From: Demetria terragena DSM 11295
GTDB taxonomy: Bacteria; Actinomycetota; Actinomycetes; Actinomycetales; Dermatophilaceae
Length of the DNA stretch: 64,000 nucleotides
Assembly: GCF_000376825.1 (NCBI RefSeq)
Contig: NZ_AQXW01000004.1
Location: forward strand, 1,922,001 to 1,986,000
Reading direction: 5' to 3'
The notes below the pieces were generated by a model. The model was not told where the DNA came from and did no database searches. It saw only the letters and a list, made by a program, of their open reading frames with translations. Position numbers and translations under genes: made by a program. Numbering within the stretch: the first letter of the stretch is position 1; each line of letters opens with the position of its first letter. Positions 1-9,131 of the stretch are shown here, one piece after another.

Positions 1-1401
1 CCGGTGGATTCCCAGTTCCTGCGCCGCCGGACCGAAGTGACCGTGGTGCTTGAGCCAGGTCGTCAACGACATCCGTAGGTCGACGCCCGACGCGGCCGCA
101 TAATCGTCCAAAGGCTGGAGAAACTCCACAGCGAACGACTTTGCCGGGCCAGGATCGGCTACCCCCAAGGCGCCCGTTGTGACATCGGCATAGCGAACCA
201 GAGCGATTCCCCGGACTCTCGCGACCTTGCACGCCTGCTCGGCATCATCGAACGCCGACCGCAGATGTTCGGGCGGCACGGCACGCGACACACCCACTGC
301 CAGACCGGCGACCCCAGTCACCTCTTCGATGGCGTCGGCATGGACCAAGGCATATGCCCGCGCCTCAATCGTGCCCGCGATTGCCCGCTCCTCGCCCAGG
401 TCCTGCAAATGCTCGCACCAACTCGACAGCGCGGACGGCTCACCGGTCGCGGCAGCCACCACCAGCGCGCCGCCGCCAAGCAGGCCCTCGCTCAACACCG
501 CGAGTTCGTCGGGTGCTGGCGCGGATCCGGAGCGGACCAGCCGGATGAGTGCGGCTTGACGCAGCAGTCGCTGTGCCGTCGGAGATTCTTGGTCGATCCC
601 GAAGGAGAGGATTGCCGCCGCACCGGCAACCAAGTCTCGCTGCAGTTTGCTCATGGCGGTCATCGTGCTGACCACGAGCACGCCTCGGGTCGACCGGCCC
701 GAGCCGAGTCCCTGCAGCAGGACCCTGCGCGTCCCATCGATGATCGACATCCCGGCCCGGGCGTCTCCGCCCTTCGCTTTACGAACTTTCTCGACATCTG
801 CCTTACACGCCGCCAGCACCCCGATCGCTGCGTCGCTACTCCACGCTCGTGGCCGACCGCCTCCATCGAGCAAAAGTACGTCGCCTGCGAGTTGTGTGGC
901 GAGCATGCGAACCACCCCGCGTGGACCACCAGTTCGAGCAGCGCGGGCCAGTGCCTGATGGTCACGCCGGATATTCACGTGCTGAGAGCGCTCCTCGGCA
1001 ACGACGATCTCCGAGAGGGCGCGGACTACCGCGACGAACGGGGTCTGCTGTCCCACCTCGACAATCACGAGGCCTCTCCGCGCCGCCGCGAGAACAAGCG
1101 GCTCCGGTGTCGACTCCGCAGTGACCCCTATCCCAAATCCCAACGCGACGGCGCCGGCGACAACAAGCCGGTCTACGTATTCCTCCAAGGATGAGAGGTC
1201 GCTAGGCAACCGCATCCCGGAGGTTAAGACGAACTCGCCACCCATGAGGTAACTCGTGGGATCGAGCAATTCGCTGACTGCGACCGAGTGCACAGGGCGC
1301 TCAAGGGAGTCCTCGCCGCTGAGCACCTTGAGCTGTAGTCCGGGGTGGGCAACCAAGGTGGCGAGGTCGATGACCATGTCCGGACCGTACAACCTGCTCA
1401 C
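1..1401 (-). CDS. PucR family transcriptional regulator (3' end cut by window)
   Basis: An open frame runs on the minus strand from a GTG at 1401 through position 1 without a stop, so about 467 residues are visible and the C-terminus lies outside. The N-terminus has the PucR-1 type domain (motifs such as GGEFVLTSGMRL near residue 60). The last visible part contains LTTWLKHHGH...AAQELGIHR, the helix-turn-helix entry typical of PucR/CdaR activators. Such proteins usually control use of purines or other nitrogen sources in response to a metabolite. It is divergent from the ureohydrolase-permease-amidase operon, with about 98 bp between the starts, so it is probably the operon's regulator. The start is inferred; no strong ribosome binding site is visible. 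The effector is unknown. Confidence 0.85.
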   Translation of the reverse strand, partial: MSRLYGPDMVIDLATLVAHPGLQLKVLSGEDSLERPVHSVAVSELLDPTSYLMGGEFVLTSGMRLPSDLSSLEEYVDRLVVAGAVALGFGIGVTAESTPEPLVLAAARRGLVIVEVGQQTPFVAVVRALSEIVVAEERSQHVNIRRDHQALARAARTGGPRGVVRMLATQLAGDVLLLDGGGRPRAWSSDAAIGVLAACKADVEKVRKAKGGDARAGMSIIDGTRRVLLQGLGSGRSTRGVLVVSTMTAMSKLQRDLVAGAAAILSFGIDQESPTAQRLLRQAALIRLVRSGSAPAPDELAVLSEGLLGGGALVVAAATGEPSALSSWCEHLQDLGEERAIAGTIEARAYALVHADAIEEVTGVAGLAVGVSRAVPPEHLRSAFDDAEQACKVARVRGIALVRYADVTTGALGVADPGPAKSFAVEFLQPLDDYAAASGVDLRMSLTTWLKHHGHFGPAAQELGIHR

Positions 1402-1499
1402 TTAATGGCGAAAGGTGATTGCGCCTCATCCCAAGCGTCCCCTTGACCTTCCACAGTGGCACGTCGACCGATCTGGAACGCGACGAAGTGTCCATTGCC

Positions 1500-2534
1500 A
1501 TGCCGCTGACCACGTCACACCATGAACCAACAGGACCCTCACGAGCAGGAGCACCGTTGAGTCACGTTCATCCGATCGGGCCGGTCGACGCATCACAAGT
1601 CCCCCGCTACTGCGGACCGTCCACCTTCGCTCGCCTGCCAGAGATTCGAGATGTCGAGCGCGCCGACATCGCCGTCGTCGGCGTTCCCTTCGATAGTGGT
1701 GTCTCCTATCGCCCCGGCGCTCGGTTTGGCCCTGGCCACATTCGCGCAGCCTCCAAACTGCTCCGCCCCTACCACCCGGTGCTTGACATCTCCCCGTTCG
1801 CGGCTCTGCAAGTCGCGGACGCTGGCGACATTGTGGCCAACCCCTTTGACATCGCGGCGGCGATCACGGAGATCGAACGCGGCGCCGACGAAGTCTTAGA
1901 GCGAGCGGACCGCGTAGTCACGCTCGGTGGGGATCACACCATCGCCCTACCACTGCTGCGTTCGTTGCACCGAAGGCATGGACCCATCTCGGTCCTGCAC
2001 TTCGACGCCCACCTCGACACGTGGGACACCTACTTCGGTGCCCCCTACACCCACGGAACGCCGTTTCGACGCGCGAGCGAAGAAGGGCTCCTCGACCCGG
2101 AGGGTTGCCTCCATGTAGGGATCCGCGGCCCGTTGTACGCCGCATCGAACTTGCTTGACGACAAGGCACTCGGCTTCTCGATCGTGCGGGCGGAAGACTT
2201 CGACATCGACGGTCCCCATGGCGTGATCGAGCGATTGCGAGCACGTCTTGCGGACCGCCCCGTCTACGTTTCCATTGATATCGACGTGCTTGACCCGGCT
2301 TTCGCACCGGGGACCGGCACCCCCGAGGCCGGCGGCCTCACCAGTCGCGAACTGCTGCGCACGCTGCGCTCGTTGGTGGGCTGCCATGTAGTGGGCGCGG
2401 ATGTCGTCGAGGTATCTCCGACTTACGACCATGCCGAGATCACCGGCATCGTGGCGAGCCACGTGGTCTACGAGCTACTTTCAGTGATGGGCTCGAACGC
2501 AGAACTCCAGTCCCCGAGCGAAGGCACCCGATGA
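1500..2534 (+). CDS. speB: Agmatinase-family ureohydrolase (agmatinase or guanidino-acid hydrolase)
   Basis: The 344-residue protein has all metal ligands of the arginase/agmatinase fold: GGDH (His146), HFDAHLD (Asp169, His171, Asp173) and SIDID (Asp260, Asp262). These bind the two Mn ions that activate water to cleave urea off a guanidino group. Family members act on agmatine, guanidinobutyrate, guanidinopropionate or guanidine, and sequence reading alone cannot separate these. The ATG at 1500 was chosen because residues upstream are not conserved-looking; GTG 1488 is an alternative and no strong ribosome binding site is seen. The stop overlaps the next start (ATGA), indicating translational coupling to the NCS1 permease. 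The symbol reflects the family, not a proven substrate. Confidence 0.85.
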   Translation: MPLTTSHHEPTGPSRAGAPLSHVHPIGPVDASQVPRYCGPSTFARLPEIRDVERADIAVVGVPFDSGVSYRPGARFGPGHIRAASKLLRPYHPVLDISPFAALQVADAGDIVANPFDIAAAITEIERGADEVLERADRVVTLGGDHTIALPLLRSLHRRHGPISVLHFDAHLDTWDTYFGAPYTHGTPFRRASEEGLLDPEGCLHVGIRGPLYAASNLLDDKALGFSIVRAEDFDIDGPHGVIERLRARLADRPVYVSIDIDVLDPAFAPGTGTPEAGGLTSRELLRTLRSLVGCHVVGADVVEVSPTYDHAEITGIVASHVVYELLSVMGSNAELQSPSEGTR

Positions 2535-3955
2535 TCGAAACTCGTTCCATCGACTACGTCCCGCTCGCGGATCGGCATGGGAAGGTCTGGCACCAGGGAC
2601 CGTTCTGGTTCACCGGAAACTTCGTCATCACCACCATGGTGACCGGGTTCATCGGGCCCGCCTTAGGTCTCGACCTGGTGTCGTCCATCGTTGCGATGGT
2701 TCTCGGGGCGGCTTTCGGAACCTTCTTCATGGCTTTCCACGCCTATCAAGGGCCGCGGATGGGCCTACCCCAGATGATTCAGTCGCGCGCCCAGTTCGGT
2801 CTGCGGGGATCGATCGTGCCCCTCATCGCGGTGTTGTTCGTCTACATCGGGTTCAACGTATTCAACGTCATCTTGGCCACCCAGGCCCTACAACTGGTGT
2901 TCCCCGGCTCGGGCGCCCTCTGGTATCCCGTCCTGATCGCAATCGCCGTCGTGCTTGCCGTGGTTGGCTACGATCTCCTCCACTTCGTGTTGCGCTGGCT
3001 CTCCTACGCCATGGTGGTTGTCTTCGCCCTGGTCACCATCGGGGCGCTTCGGGATCTCGAGGCCGGAGCGGCCCTCCCGAGCACGGCGGGATTTTCTTGG
3101 GCTCCGTTCCTGATCAGCTTTGGAGCAGCTGCCGGCTACCAGATTTCGTACGCCGTGTACGTATCGGATTACAGCCGGTACCTGCCCCCGACGGTCTCAA
3201 GTCGCGGCGTAATCGGTTGGACTTACGCGGGAGCCGGCCTCTCGGCCATGTGGCTCTTCTCCCTCGGCGCCTTCCTCGGCTCGGCGATCAAGGAGCCCGA
3301 CGCAATCGGCGGCCTGCGATCGGTCGGCGACGGGTTGTTCGACGGATTTGGAACCTTCGCCGTCCTCGTCGCCGTGCCCGCGCTACTCAGCGTGATGGCT
3401 GTCAATCTCTACGGGGCGATGCTGACCGGCACCAGCGCAGTCGACGGCTTCAAGCAGATCCGACCGACGGTGCGTGGCCGAGTCACGGGGATTTTGCTGG
3501 TCGCCGTGGTGGTGTACATCGTCGCCCTGAGTCTCCCCGACGACTACTTGGGCAGCTTCAACAACTTCGTTTTGATGATGCTCTACTTCCTGATCCCCTG
3601 GACCGCAGTCAACCTGGTCGACTTCTACTTCGTCCGACACGGTCACTACGCAATCGCCGAGATGTTCAAATCGAATGGCATCTATGGGCGCTGGGCGTGG
3701 CGGGGCCTAGTCTCCTACGCCGTGGGCTTTGCCGCCATGGTGCCGTTCATCACCACCACGTTCTACGAGGGGCCCGCAGCCAAGGCGATCGGAGGCGGCG
3801 ACGTCTCGTTCATCGTGGGATTGCTGGTGTCGGGGTTCCTCTACGCCGCGCTGTGTCGAACTTTGGATCACGACCGCGAAGATCAGGCGATGATCGCCAG
3901 CGAACTCGAACTCGAAGGCTCAGGTATCGCAGCAGAGCCGGCGCCAAGTGACTAA
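2531..3955 (+). CDS. NCS1 family permease (purine/cytosine/allantoin type)
   Basis: The 474-residue protein is a polytopic membrane protein with about 12 hydrophobic segments. The motif [17 protein letters not shown] near residue 75 is typical of the nucleobase:cation symporter-1 family, which imports cytosine, purines, allantoin, hydantoins or related compounds with H+ or Na+. It overlaps the ureohydrolase by 4 nt upstream and the nitrilase-family gene by 8 nt downstream, so the three are surely co-translated. The context suggests that it imports the compound the neighbouring enzymes degrade. Substrate specificity cannot be read from the sequence. Confidence 0.85.
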   Translation: MIETRSIDYVPLADRHGKVWHQGPFWFTGNFVITTMVTGFIGPALGLDLVSSIVAMVLGAAFGTFFMAFHAYQGPRMGLPQMIQSRAQFGLRGSIVPLIAVLFVYIGFNVFNVILATQALQLVFPGSGALWYPVLIAIAVVLAVVGYDLLHFVLRWLSYAMVVVFALVTIGALRDLEAGAALPSTAGFSWAPFLISFGAAAGYQISYAVYVSDYSRYLPPTVSSRGVIGWTYAGAGLSAMWLFSLGAFLGSAIKEPDAIGGLRSVGDGLFDGFGTFAVLVAVPALLSVMAVNLYGAMLTGTSAVDGFKQIRPTVRGRVTGILLVAVVVYIVALSLPDDYLGSFNNFVLMMLYFLIPWTAVNLVDFYFVRHGHYAIAEMFKSNGIYGRWAWRGLVSYAVGFAAMVPFITTTFYEGPAAKAIGGGDVSFIVGLLVSGFLYAALCRTLDHDREDQAMIASELELEGSGIAAEPAPSD

Positions 3956-4757
3956 GGTCGCCGCGTGCCAAGTCGCACCTCTCCTGGGTGACCCCGCCGC
4001 AAATCGAGAACTCGTCGCTGATGCGGTGAGCGACGCCGCCAAGCAGTCTGCTGAGCTCGTGGTCCTCCCGGAGCTAGTGTCCAGCGGTTACATGTTCCGC
4101 GACCAGGACGAGGCCCGTGCCAGCGCCGAACCCGCAGATGGGCAGACGCTGCAATTGTGGGGCCGATTGGCTCGGGACCACGGCGTGGTGCTCGTCGGCG
4201 GCTTCTGCGAGGCGGGGCCTACCGGCGAGCTGTATATCTCGTCTGCGATCGTCGACCCCAGTGGAACACGCGCCATCTACCGTAAGGCTCATCTGTGGGA
4301 TCAGGAGCGCCTGATCTTCAGCAGGGGTAATGCGCGCCCTCCCGTTGTCGACACCGCCATCGGACGGATTGCGACGATGATCTGCTACGACCTTGAGTTC
4401 CCTGAGTGGGTACGCATCCCAGCCCTGGCTGGAGCCGACCTCCTTGCGGCTCCGGTCAACTGGCCCACCGGCGCACACGTCCCGGATCAAGTACCCACCG
4501 AGGTCGTGCGGACCCAGGCCGACTCATCCGTCAATCGGATGGCCGTCGTCGCGTGTGACCGAGCCGGTGTCGAACGCGGTGTCGAATGGGTCGGCGGTTC
4601 CGTCATCGTGGACTCTGACGGGTGGATCCTGGCTGGTGGATCGAGGACACCGTCGAGCCAGACGCTCTGTGCAGACCTCGACCTCACCGCGTCCCGCAAC
4701 AAGAACGTCGGCGGGCTCAGCGACATTCACGCGGACCGACGACCGGATCTCTACTAA
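3948..4757 (+). CDS. Carbon-nitrogen hydrolase (nitrilase superfamily amidase)
   Basis: The 269-residue protein has the Glu-Lys-Cys triad of the nitrilase superfamily: Glu42 in LPEL, Lys113 in YRKAHL and Cys146 in MICYDLEFPE. Such enzymes hydrolyse amides, carbamoyl amides or nitriles through a thioester on the Cys. It starts with GTG inside the end of the permease gene and is the last gene of the operon. Partnered with a ureohydrolase it could be an amidase working before or after guanidino cleavage, for example on 4-guanidinobutyramide, but this is inference from context. It is not a partner for agmatine deiminase, which is absent here. Confidence 0.85.
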   Translation: MTKVAACQVAPLLGDPAANRELVADAVSDAAKQSAELVVLPELVSSGYMFRDQDEARASAEPADGQTLQLWGRLARDHGVVLVGGFCEAGPTGELYISSAIVDPSGTRAIYRKAHLWDQERLIFSRGNARPPVVDTAIGRIATMICYDLEFPEWVRIPALAGADLLAAPVNWPTGAHVPDQVPTEVVRTQADSSVNRMAVVACDRAGVERGVEWVGGSVIVDSDGWILAGGSRTPSSQTLCADLDLTASRNKNVGGLSDIHADRRPDLY

Positions 4758-4860
4758 GGCCCCACCTGGCCGGATCTAGAACGGCTGCCGGACGACATCG
4801 TCGACGACGCCAGGGATTTACCGGGTCACGGCCTACCGTGTCAGGTATGACGGAGCGCTC

Positions 4861-5511
4861 ATGACAAGACGCAGCGTGGCTGCGCTGATGTGGATCGTCA
4901 CGATCGCGTACTGGCCCATGCAGCTGGTAGTGGCTCGATCGTGGTCCACGCCGTACGACTGGACCGAGGACGTCATCAGCGCGCTCGGGGCCACGACGTG
5001 CACCGAGTACTGCTCGCCCGATCACGCGCTGATGAATGCGACGTTCATTTGGGTCGGCATCCTCACCACAGTCGGCGCAATCCTGCTGGCACAGAACAGT
5101 TTTGGCATCGCTAGAACCGGGTATGTACTCATCGCGGCATCAGGGATCGCGACGAGCGCAGTTGGTTTCCTCCCTGTCGACGTCGCGTCGGGTCCGCACA
5201 CTATCGCCGCGCAACTCCACTTCGGAACACACCTTGTCGGGATGATCTGTCTGGCCCGCGCGCTCTCCGGGCCGCGGCGGTATTTCACGGTGGGCTGTAT
5301 CGCCGTGGCCATAGTGGGCGCGATCGCGTTCGTGACGCCAGGAGGCTGGGGACTCGGCTCAGGACTCACCGAACGCATCGCGCTCGACACCATGCGCGTC
5401 TGGACGATCTGGTTCGCCGCCATGCTCCTGCACGACGAGCGGGGCGCGCTCGGACAACGATGGGCGCAACGTCCTGAGCGATTGTGGAGCCTAGGAGATT
5501 CGAACTCCTGA
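4861..5511 (+). CDS. DUF998 family membrane protein
   Basis: The 216-residue product has about six predicted transmembrane segments and resembles DUF998 proteins (N-terminal helix, WTEDVISALG-like loop with two cysteines, and a short Asp/Pro/His loop VDVASGPHTIAAQLHF). The function of the family is unknown. The start ATG at 4861 follows a possible GTG/ATG region at 4848. The last 27 nt, including the stop at 5509-5511, are the reverse complement of the tRNA-Ala 3' part, so the terminal residues (LGDSNS) are read from antisense tRNA sequence. It is not obviously part of the upstream operon (103 bp gap). Confidence 0.75.
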   Translation: MTRRSVAALMWIVTIAYWPMQLVVARSWSTPYDWTEDVISALGATTCTEYCSPDHALMNATFIWVGILTTVGAILLAQNSFGIARTGYVLIAASGIATSAVGFLPVDVASGPHTIAAQLHFGTHLVGMICLARALSGPRRYFTVGCIAVAIVGAIAFVTPGGWGLGSGLTERIALDTMRVWTIWFAAMLLHDERGALGQRWAQRPERLWSLGDSNS

Positions 5512-5557
5512 CATCTGCCTTGCAAAGGCAGCGCTCTACCAACTGAGCTAAGGCCCC
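5485..5557 (-). tRNA. tRNA-Ala (anticodon TGC)
   Basis: The minus strand folds as a 73-nt tRNA. The acceptor stem GGGGCCT/AGGCTCC includes the G3:U70 wobble pair that identifies alanine tRNAs. The D arm reads AGCTCAGTTGGTAGAGC, the anticodon loop TTTGCAA gives TGC, and the T arm is AGGAGTTCGAATCTCCT. The discriminator base is A and CCA is not encoded. It lies next to a DLW-39-type gene and tRNA-Ile, the usual actinobacterial order beside gyrA. Confidence 0.97.
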
Positions 5558-5570
5558 TAGGGGTGGATAT

Positions 5571-5729
5571 TCAGATGTAGTGCTGCGCCGAAGGCGTGGA
5601 GTCGGTGGGCTGACCGGGCTGGTCAGACACCTGCTTCCACAGCTCCTGGCTAGCGGTGTGCTGCTTCTGCTTGCTGCTCACGAAGGCGGCGGCCGCAGCG
5701 GCCGCAGCGACGAGCAGGACCTTCTTCAT
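5571..5729 (-). CDS. Small DLW-39-like membrane-anchored protein
   Basis: This 52-residue frame is short. It starts with MKKVLLVAAAAAA, which gives a single N-terminal hydrophobic/Ala-rich segment, followed by a polar tail containing SQELWKQVSD. Small proteins with an N-terminal membrane segment and a (D/E)LW motif, called DLW-39, are conserved next to tRNA-Ala/tRNA-Ile and gyrA in actinobacteria, which matches this place. A good ribosome binding site (AAGGAGTCCT on the minus strand) precedes the ATG at 5729. The function is unknown. The tail is longer than in the usual 39-residue members. Confidence 0.8.
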   Translation of the reverse strand: MKKVLLVAAAAAAAAFVSSKQKQHTASQELWKQVSDQPGQPTDSTPSAQHYI

Positions 5730-5756
5730 GAGGACTCCTTGTGACTTTGGCGGTGG

Positions 5757-5830
5757 TGGGCCTAACTGGACTTGAACCAGTGACCTCTGTCTTATCAGGA
5801 CAGCGCTCTAACCGACTGAGCTATAGGCCC
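5757..5830 (-). tRNA. tRNA-Ile (anticodon GAT)
   Basis: The minus strand gives a 74-nt tRNA. The acceptor stem is GGGCCTA/TAGGCCC (7 perfect pairs), the D arm reads AGCTCAGTCGGTTAGAGC, the anticodon loop CTGATAA gives GAT, the T arm is CTGGTTCAAGTCCAG, and the discriminator is A without encoded CCA. It is normally found immediately downstream of gyrA in actinobacteria. Here the GH101/LacI cassette separates it from gyrA-DUF3566. Confidence 0.97.
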
Positions 5831-5924
5831 CTTCACCATCACACGCCGCAGAAGCGAACTTCGACGGCGCGCGAGACGCGACTCTACCGCACCCGCGCGC
5901 CGCCTCCAAAGTCGCGGCGACCAG

Positions 5925-8900
5925 TTAGCCCCGCAGTTCTCGTACCTCGAAATCATCGAGGACGAACTCGACCGCGCCGCCCTCCGCTGGCTTGCGAAGA
6001 CCAACCCAAAGATCGCCATCGGCGGGCGCCTCGATCTCGAGTTTCATCGTGGTGGTCCTGAGCGCCTGGGGCATTGGTGTCGCCTTCAGTACCTCCGACT
6101 GGGGCCGATCGATGCCAGTCACCCACTCATACGTGTTGGCGGTTTCGCACTGATAACTGAAGGACACCTCGTAGCGGCGTCCCGGCGTAAAGCGCACCGT
6201 ATGAGGCACCGTGCGATAGACCAGCCCCGGGTTCTCCCCACGCGACTTCAGCGACTGCTTGCCGGCGATGACGTCGTCGATCGCCTTGCCGTTCCAGCCG
6301 CGCTGGGTGTAGGGCGCATTTCGCTGAGCAATGTGCGTCCGCGGGTCAGTCGACCCGCCAGCGTCACCCTTGACGAATGGACCCCAGCCGTAAGGGAGCC
6401 GCTCAAAGTCCTCGAAGATGACTGCGCCCTGGCGTTCGGCGGGCGGTCCGGACACCTCATCGACACGTACCGAGGCAAAGGCCACTATCGCCGCTCCGGC
6501 CTCCGCCGAGAGTTCCACCTCGACGCGGTCTTGGTCGCGGCGAACCCGGAACGGCACCATCACTCGCTGCATCCGGGTGCCCTGGCGGTGATCGGCAGCG
6601 ACAAAGTTCTCTGCGGTGGACCGCTCCGCCCACCGACTGACCGTCTTGTCGCCGGTACGAACCGACACCTCGGCACGCCTAGTCTCGCCAGCGGTGGCAC
6701 CAACCTGGACGTGGACGCCGAGGACGTAGTGACCAGGCTCGAGCCGCCGAAGGCGTTGCGACACCGTGGTAGCCGGACCTGAGGGGAGCACCACTTGGTG
6801 GTGCCCGTTGTCGTCGGTCGTGGCCTCCGCGCGCCCGCGCACCTTCCAGTCCGCCAAGCCACCGGAGCGGAAACCTGGGTCTCGTAACGGCGTTCCCTCA
6901 CCCCAGCGCGGGTCGGTTTGTGTGGGTGCCGGCCGTCGATAGATGGCGTACGCCTCGCCCGCCTTGGCCTCGAGCCGCACCTTCCCAGACCGCACCGGCA
7001 CGGTTCCAACCTGCTTACGCCCTTGGTCGTTGAGCCGATAGACGTAGACCTGCCGTATCGACCGCCAGCCAGAGGGCAGCACCCACGTCGTTCGACCACC
7101 TTTGGCGTTGAAGTGATAGAGCTTCGCCGGCTTGGTGAGTTCGCTTGGCTCCCAAGGGAGGAGATAACTCGACCCGCGTAGCACCTCATGGCCGTCAACC
7201 GAGACGACCTGAGTGCCCTGCTCGTCGCGAGAGCTCACCGCGCGCGACGCGAAGAAGGTCACCTCCCGGGCTGACCACGTCTTGATCGGGAAGGCCTGCA
7301 GGAACTTCGCGGGAAGGGCCTCAGTCCAGATCTTTTGGTAGAACTCGTTCCAGTCGGTCTTCCCGCGCCAGCCCTCGAAGTTGCCGATTTTGGCCGTCGG
7401 CAGCACGGCCGGCCAGCGATCGCTGAAGACGTCTTTCTGGTGGTGGCGGACCATACGAATGAGCTGAGAGTTGATGCCCCGCGACTCGTCCGCTCCGTAG
7501 TCGATCTCCGTCGCCCAATGCGACCAGATCGATGAACGCTCCAAGCCGTGACCCCACTCCGTCGTGACCGTCCACCCCTGCTTGCGCAGCTGATGTTGCA
7601 ATCCGTCGGAGTTCCAGCCGGATTCGCGGAAGACATCGATGTAGAGCATGTTCAGCCCGCGGTGGGTTTCGCGACGAAGGTCGGCGAAGCGCCTGACGAT
7701 GTCGCCACTGACTAGGTCGCGCCGTGGGTCGATGCGATACGACTGATCCAGCCAATCCCACTGCTCGTCCTCGACGTCGACAAGGGTCTCGGAGAAGGCG
7801 TTCGCGACCGGGTACGACTCGGTCGCGTTCACGTGCACCGCGAAGTCGCTGTTCCAGCGAGATCCCTTGCGCAGCAGCGTATTCAGGTCGTCCAGTCCTC
7901 CCGCTCCTCGGTTGTAGTTGCCCGCGTAGTCGGGGTGTGCGGAGTCGTGGCCTTCAGACTGATAGCCCTTGAGCAGGACGAACTGGCGCAACCCGTCGGT
8001 GGCCAGGTTGACCCGTTTCACCGAGTCGAGGGTGTGCAGGAACGGATTAGTTGCCTGGCTCGCGAAGTTAAACGGGATGTGTGCCACCACGCGCAGATGC
8101 TGCTCGTCGGCGCCACGAGGAGTCACGGCGATATCGCGCATGGCGATGGCTGCGTCCTGCCAGTCCACCTTTCCGTCGCCGTTGCGATCGCGAGTGAGGA
8201 TGACTCGCACCCACGGCAGCGGCTCCATCTCCTTGCTCCTGCTCCGGTCCGGTCGGATGGTCCACTGTCCGGGCGCAAAGCCGGTTTCAGTGGCCTTGCC
8301 GCGACTGCGCACCTGGTGCCACAGGCGGCCGTTCTCCCAGGTCGTCCTCGCCTCGGAGTTCGGCAGGTCATAGACCACATTTGTCTCCAGTGCGGCCGCG
8401 AGTTCATCTGTCGCCACCACGCCGTACGCCCCGCCCCGGGCGCTCCCGTCCGGCTCCGACGTGTCGGCCGGGTTGACGACGACATCGCCTTCCTTGCTCT
8501 GATCGAGTTCGACTCGCCCGCAACGCAATTCGGCTCCAGGCTGGTCACTGCGTATGGCGACCATCCGCAACTGCGGGATCTGCAGCGTGCCAATACGCTC
8601 GCCGCCGCCTTCACGAATGTTTGTGACGCGCCACTCGACACCCCAGCCATCCACCTCGATGGACACATCGATCCGGGAACCCGCCGGAGTCTTCAGGCGA
8701 TAGGTGGCCTTGTCTCGCTCCGTGCGTACCGACGCGGTGGTCACCACTCGCTCACCGTTGATCAGGACATGGTCAACCGGATCGGTCGCACCGTGCAGCA
8801 GCCCACCGGACCGGTCGCGATAACTCAGAATGCGCGGGAAGTCACTCCCGACCGTGACCTCGAGGTGCCGCGAGCGCAACACCTTCGTTCGCTCGGCCTT

Positions 8901-9026
8901 GGCGTGAGCGGGCGCATATCGACTGAGCGTCGCGGCCATGGCGACCGCGCTTGCGCCACCCAGCACGGACCGCCGGGACAGTGCCCGCTCGGGTGCTAGG
9001 TCGGTCTGGTGTCGGCTGGTCTTCAT
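5925..9026 (-). CDS. Tat-secreted GH101 endo-alpha-N-acetylgalactosaminidase
   Basis: The 1033-residue protein begins with a twin-arginine signal (LSRRSVLGG, residues 16-24, then an Ala-rich stretch ending in AHAKA near residue 44). The middle carries GH101 hallmarks. There is a calcium-binding loop DRNGDGKVDWQD (residues 280-291) and a GYQSEGHDSAHPDYA block near 355. The predicted catalytic nucleophile is Asp464 in LYIDVF and the acid/base is Glu490 in TTEWG. GH101 enzymes release the core-1 disaccharide Gal-beta-1,3-GalNAc from mucin-type O-glycoproteins. The C-terminal 300 residues look like beta-sandwich carbohydrate-binding modules. The ATG at 9026 has a GAGGAG ribosome binding site. The gene is divergent from a LacI regulator with an operator-like palindrome between them. 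Confidence 0.88.
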   Translation of the reverse strand: MKTSRHQTDLAPERALSRRSVLGGASAVAMAATLSRYAPAHAKAERTKVLRSRHLEVTVGSDFPRILSYRDRSGGLLHGATDPVDHVLINGERVVTTASVRTERDKATYRLKTPAGSRIDVSIEVDGWGVEWRVTNIREGGGERIGTLQIPQLRMVAIRSDQPGAELRCGRVELDQSKEGDVVVNPADTSEPDGSARGGAYGVVATDELAAALETNVVYDLPNSEARTTWENGRLWHQVRSRGKATETGFAPGQWTIRPDRSRSKEMEPLPWVRVILTRDRNGDGKVDWQDAAIAMRDIAVTPRGADEQHLRVVAHIPFNFASQATNPFLHTLDSVKRVNLATDGLRQFVLLKGYQSEGHDSAHPDYAGNYNRGAGGLDDLNTLLRKGSRWNSDFAVHVNATESYPVANAFSETLVDVEDEQWDWLDQSYRIDPRRDLVSGDIVRRFADLRRETHRGLNMLYIDVFRESGWNSDGLQHQLRKQGWTVTTEWGHGLERSSIWSHWATEIDYGADESRGINSQLIRMVRHHQKDVFSDRWPAVLPTAKIGNFEGWRGKTDWNEFYQKIWTEALPAKFLQAFPIKTWSAREVTFFASRAVSSRDEQGTQVVSVDGHEVLRGSSYLLPWEPSELTKPAKLYHFNAKGGRTTWVLPSGWRSIRQVYVYRLNDQGRKQVGTVPVRSGKVRLEAKAGEAYAIYRRPAPTQTDPRWGEGTPLRDPGFRSGGLADWKVRGRAEATTDDNGHHQVVLPSGPATTVSQRLRRLEPGHYVLGVHVQVGATAGETRRAEVSVRTGDKTVSRWAERSTAENFVAADHRQGTRMQRVMVPFRVRRDQDRVEVELSAEAGAAIVAFASVRVDEVSGPPAERQGAVIFEDFERLPYGWGPFVKGDAGGSTDPRTHIAQRNAPYTQRGWNGKAIDDVIAGKQSLKSRGENPGLVYRTVPHTVRFTPGRRYEVSFSYQCETANTYEWVTGIDRPQSEVLKATPMPQALRTTTMKLEIEAPADGDLWVGLRKPAEGGAVEFVLDDFEVRELRG

Positions 9027-9076
9027 GAACGCTCCTCGGGAAACCGGGGTGTCGTCGCAACGACTCGATTCCCTGA

Positions 9077-9090
9077 TGTTAGCGCTCACA
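9077..9090. promoter_or_regulatory. LacI-type operator palindrome
   Basis: The sequence TGTTAGCGCTCACA is an inverted repeat matching at 12 of 14 positions around a central CG, the layout of LacI/PurR family operators. It lies between the divergent GH101 and LacI-family starts, so the regulator probably represses GH101 and itself here. Its position argues for the LacI start at 9132 rather than the ATG at 9090. Confidence 0.6.
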
Positions 9091-9131
9091 TGAATCGAGC
9101 ACAGAGAACTGCGCGCACTAAGATCGCGGCC

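Noticed and set aside
968-982. TTCACGTGC near 970 as a parS site
   Set aside because: Only the central CACGTG matches. The arms lack the GTTT and AAAC needed for ParB binding, and it lies far from the par genes.
265-1194. Long plus-strand frame of 309 codons at the left end
   Set aside because: It is rich in Arg, Pro and His and has no family signal. The minus strand here encodes a clear PucR regulator, so this is a shadow.
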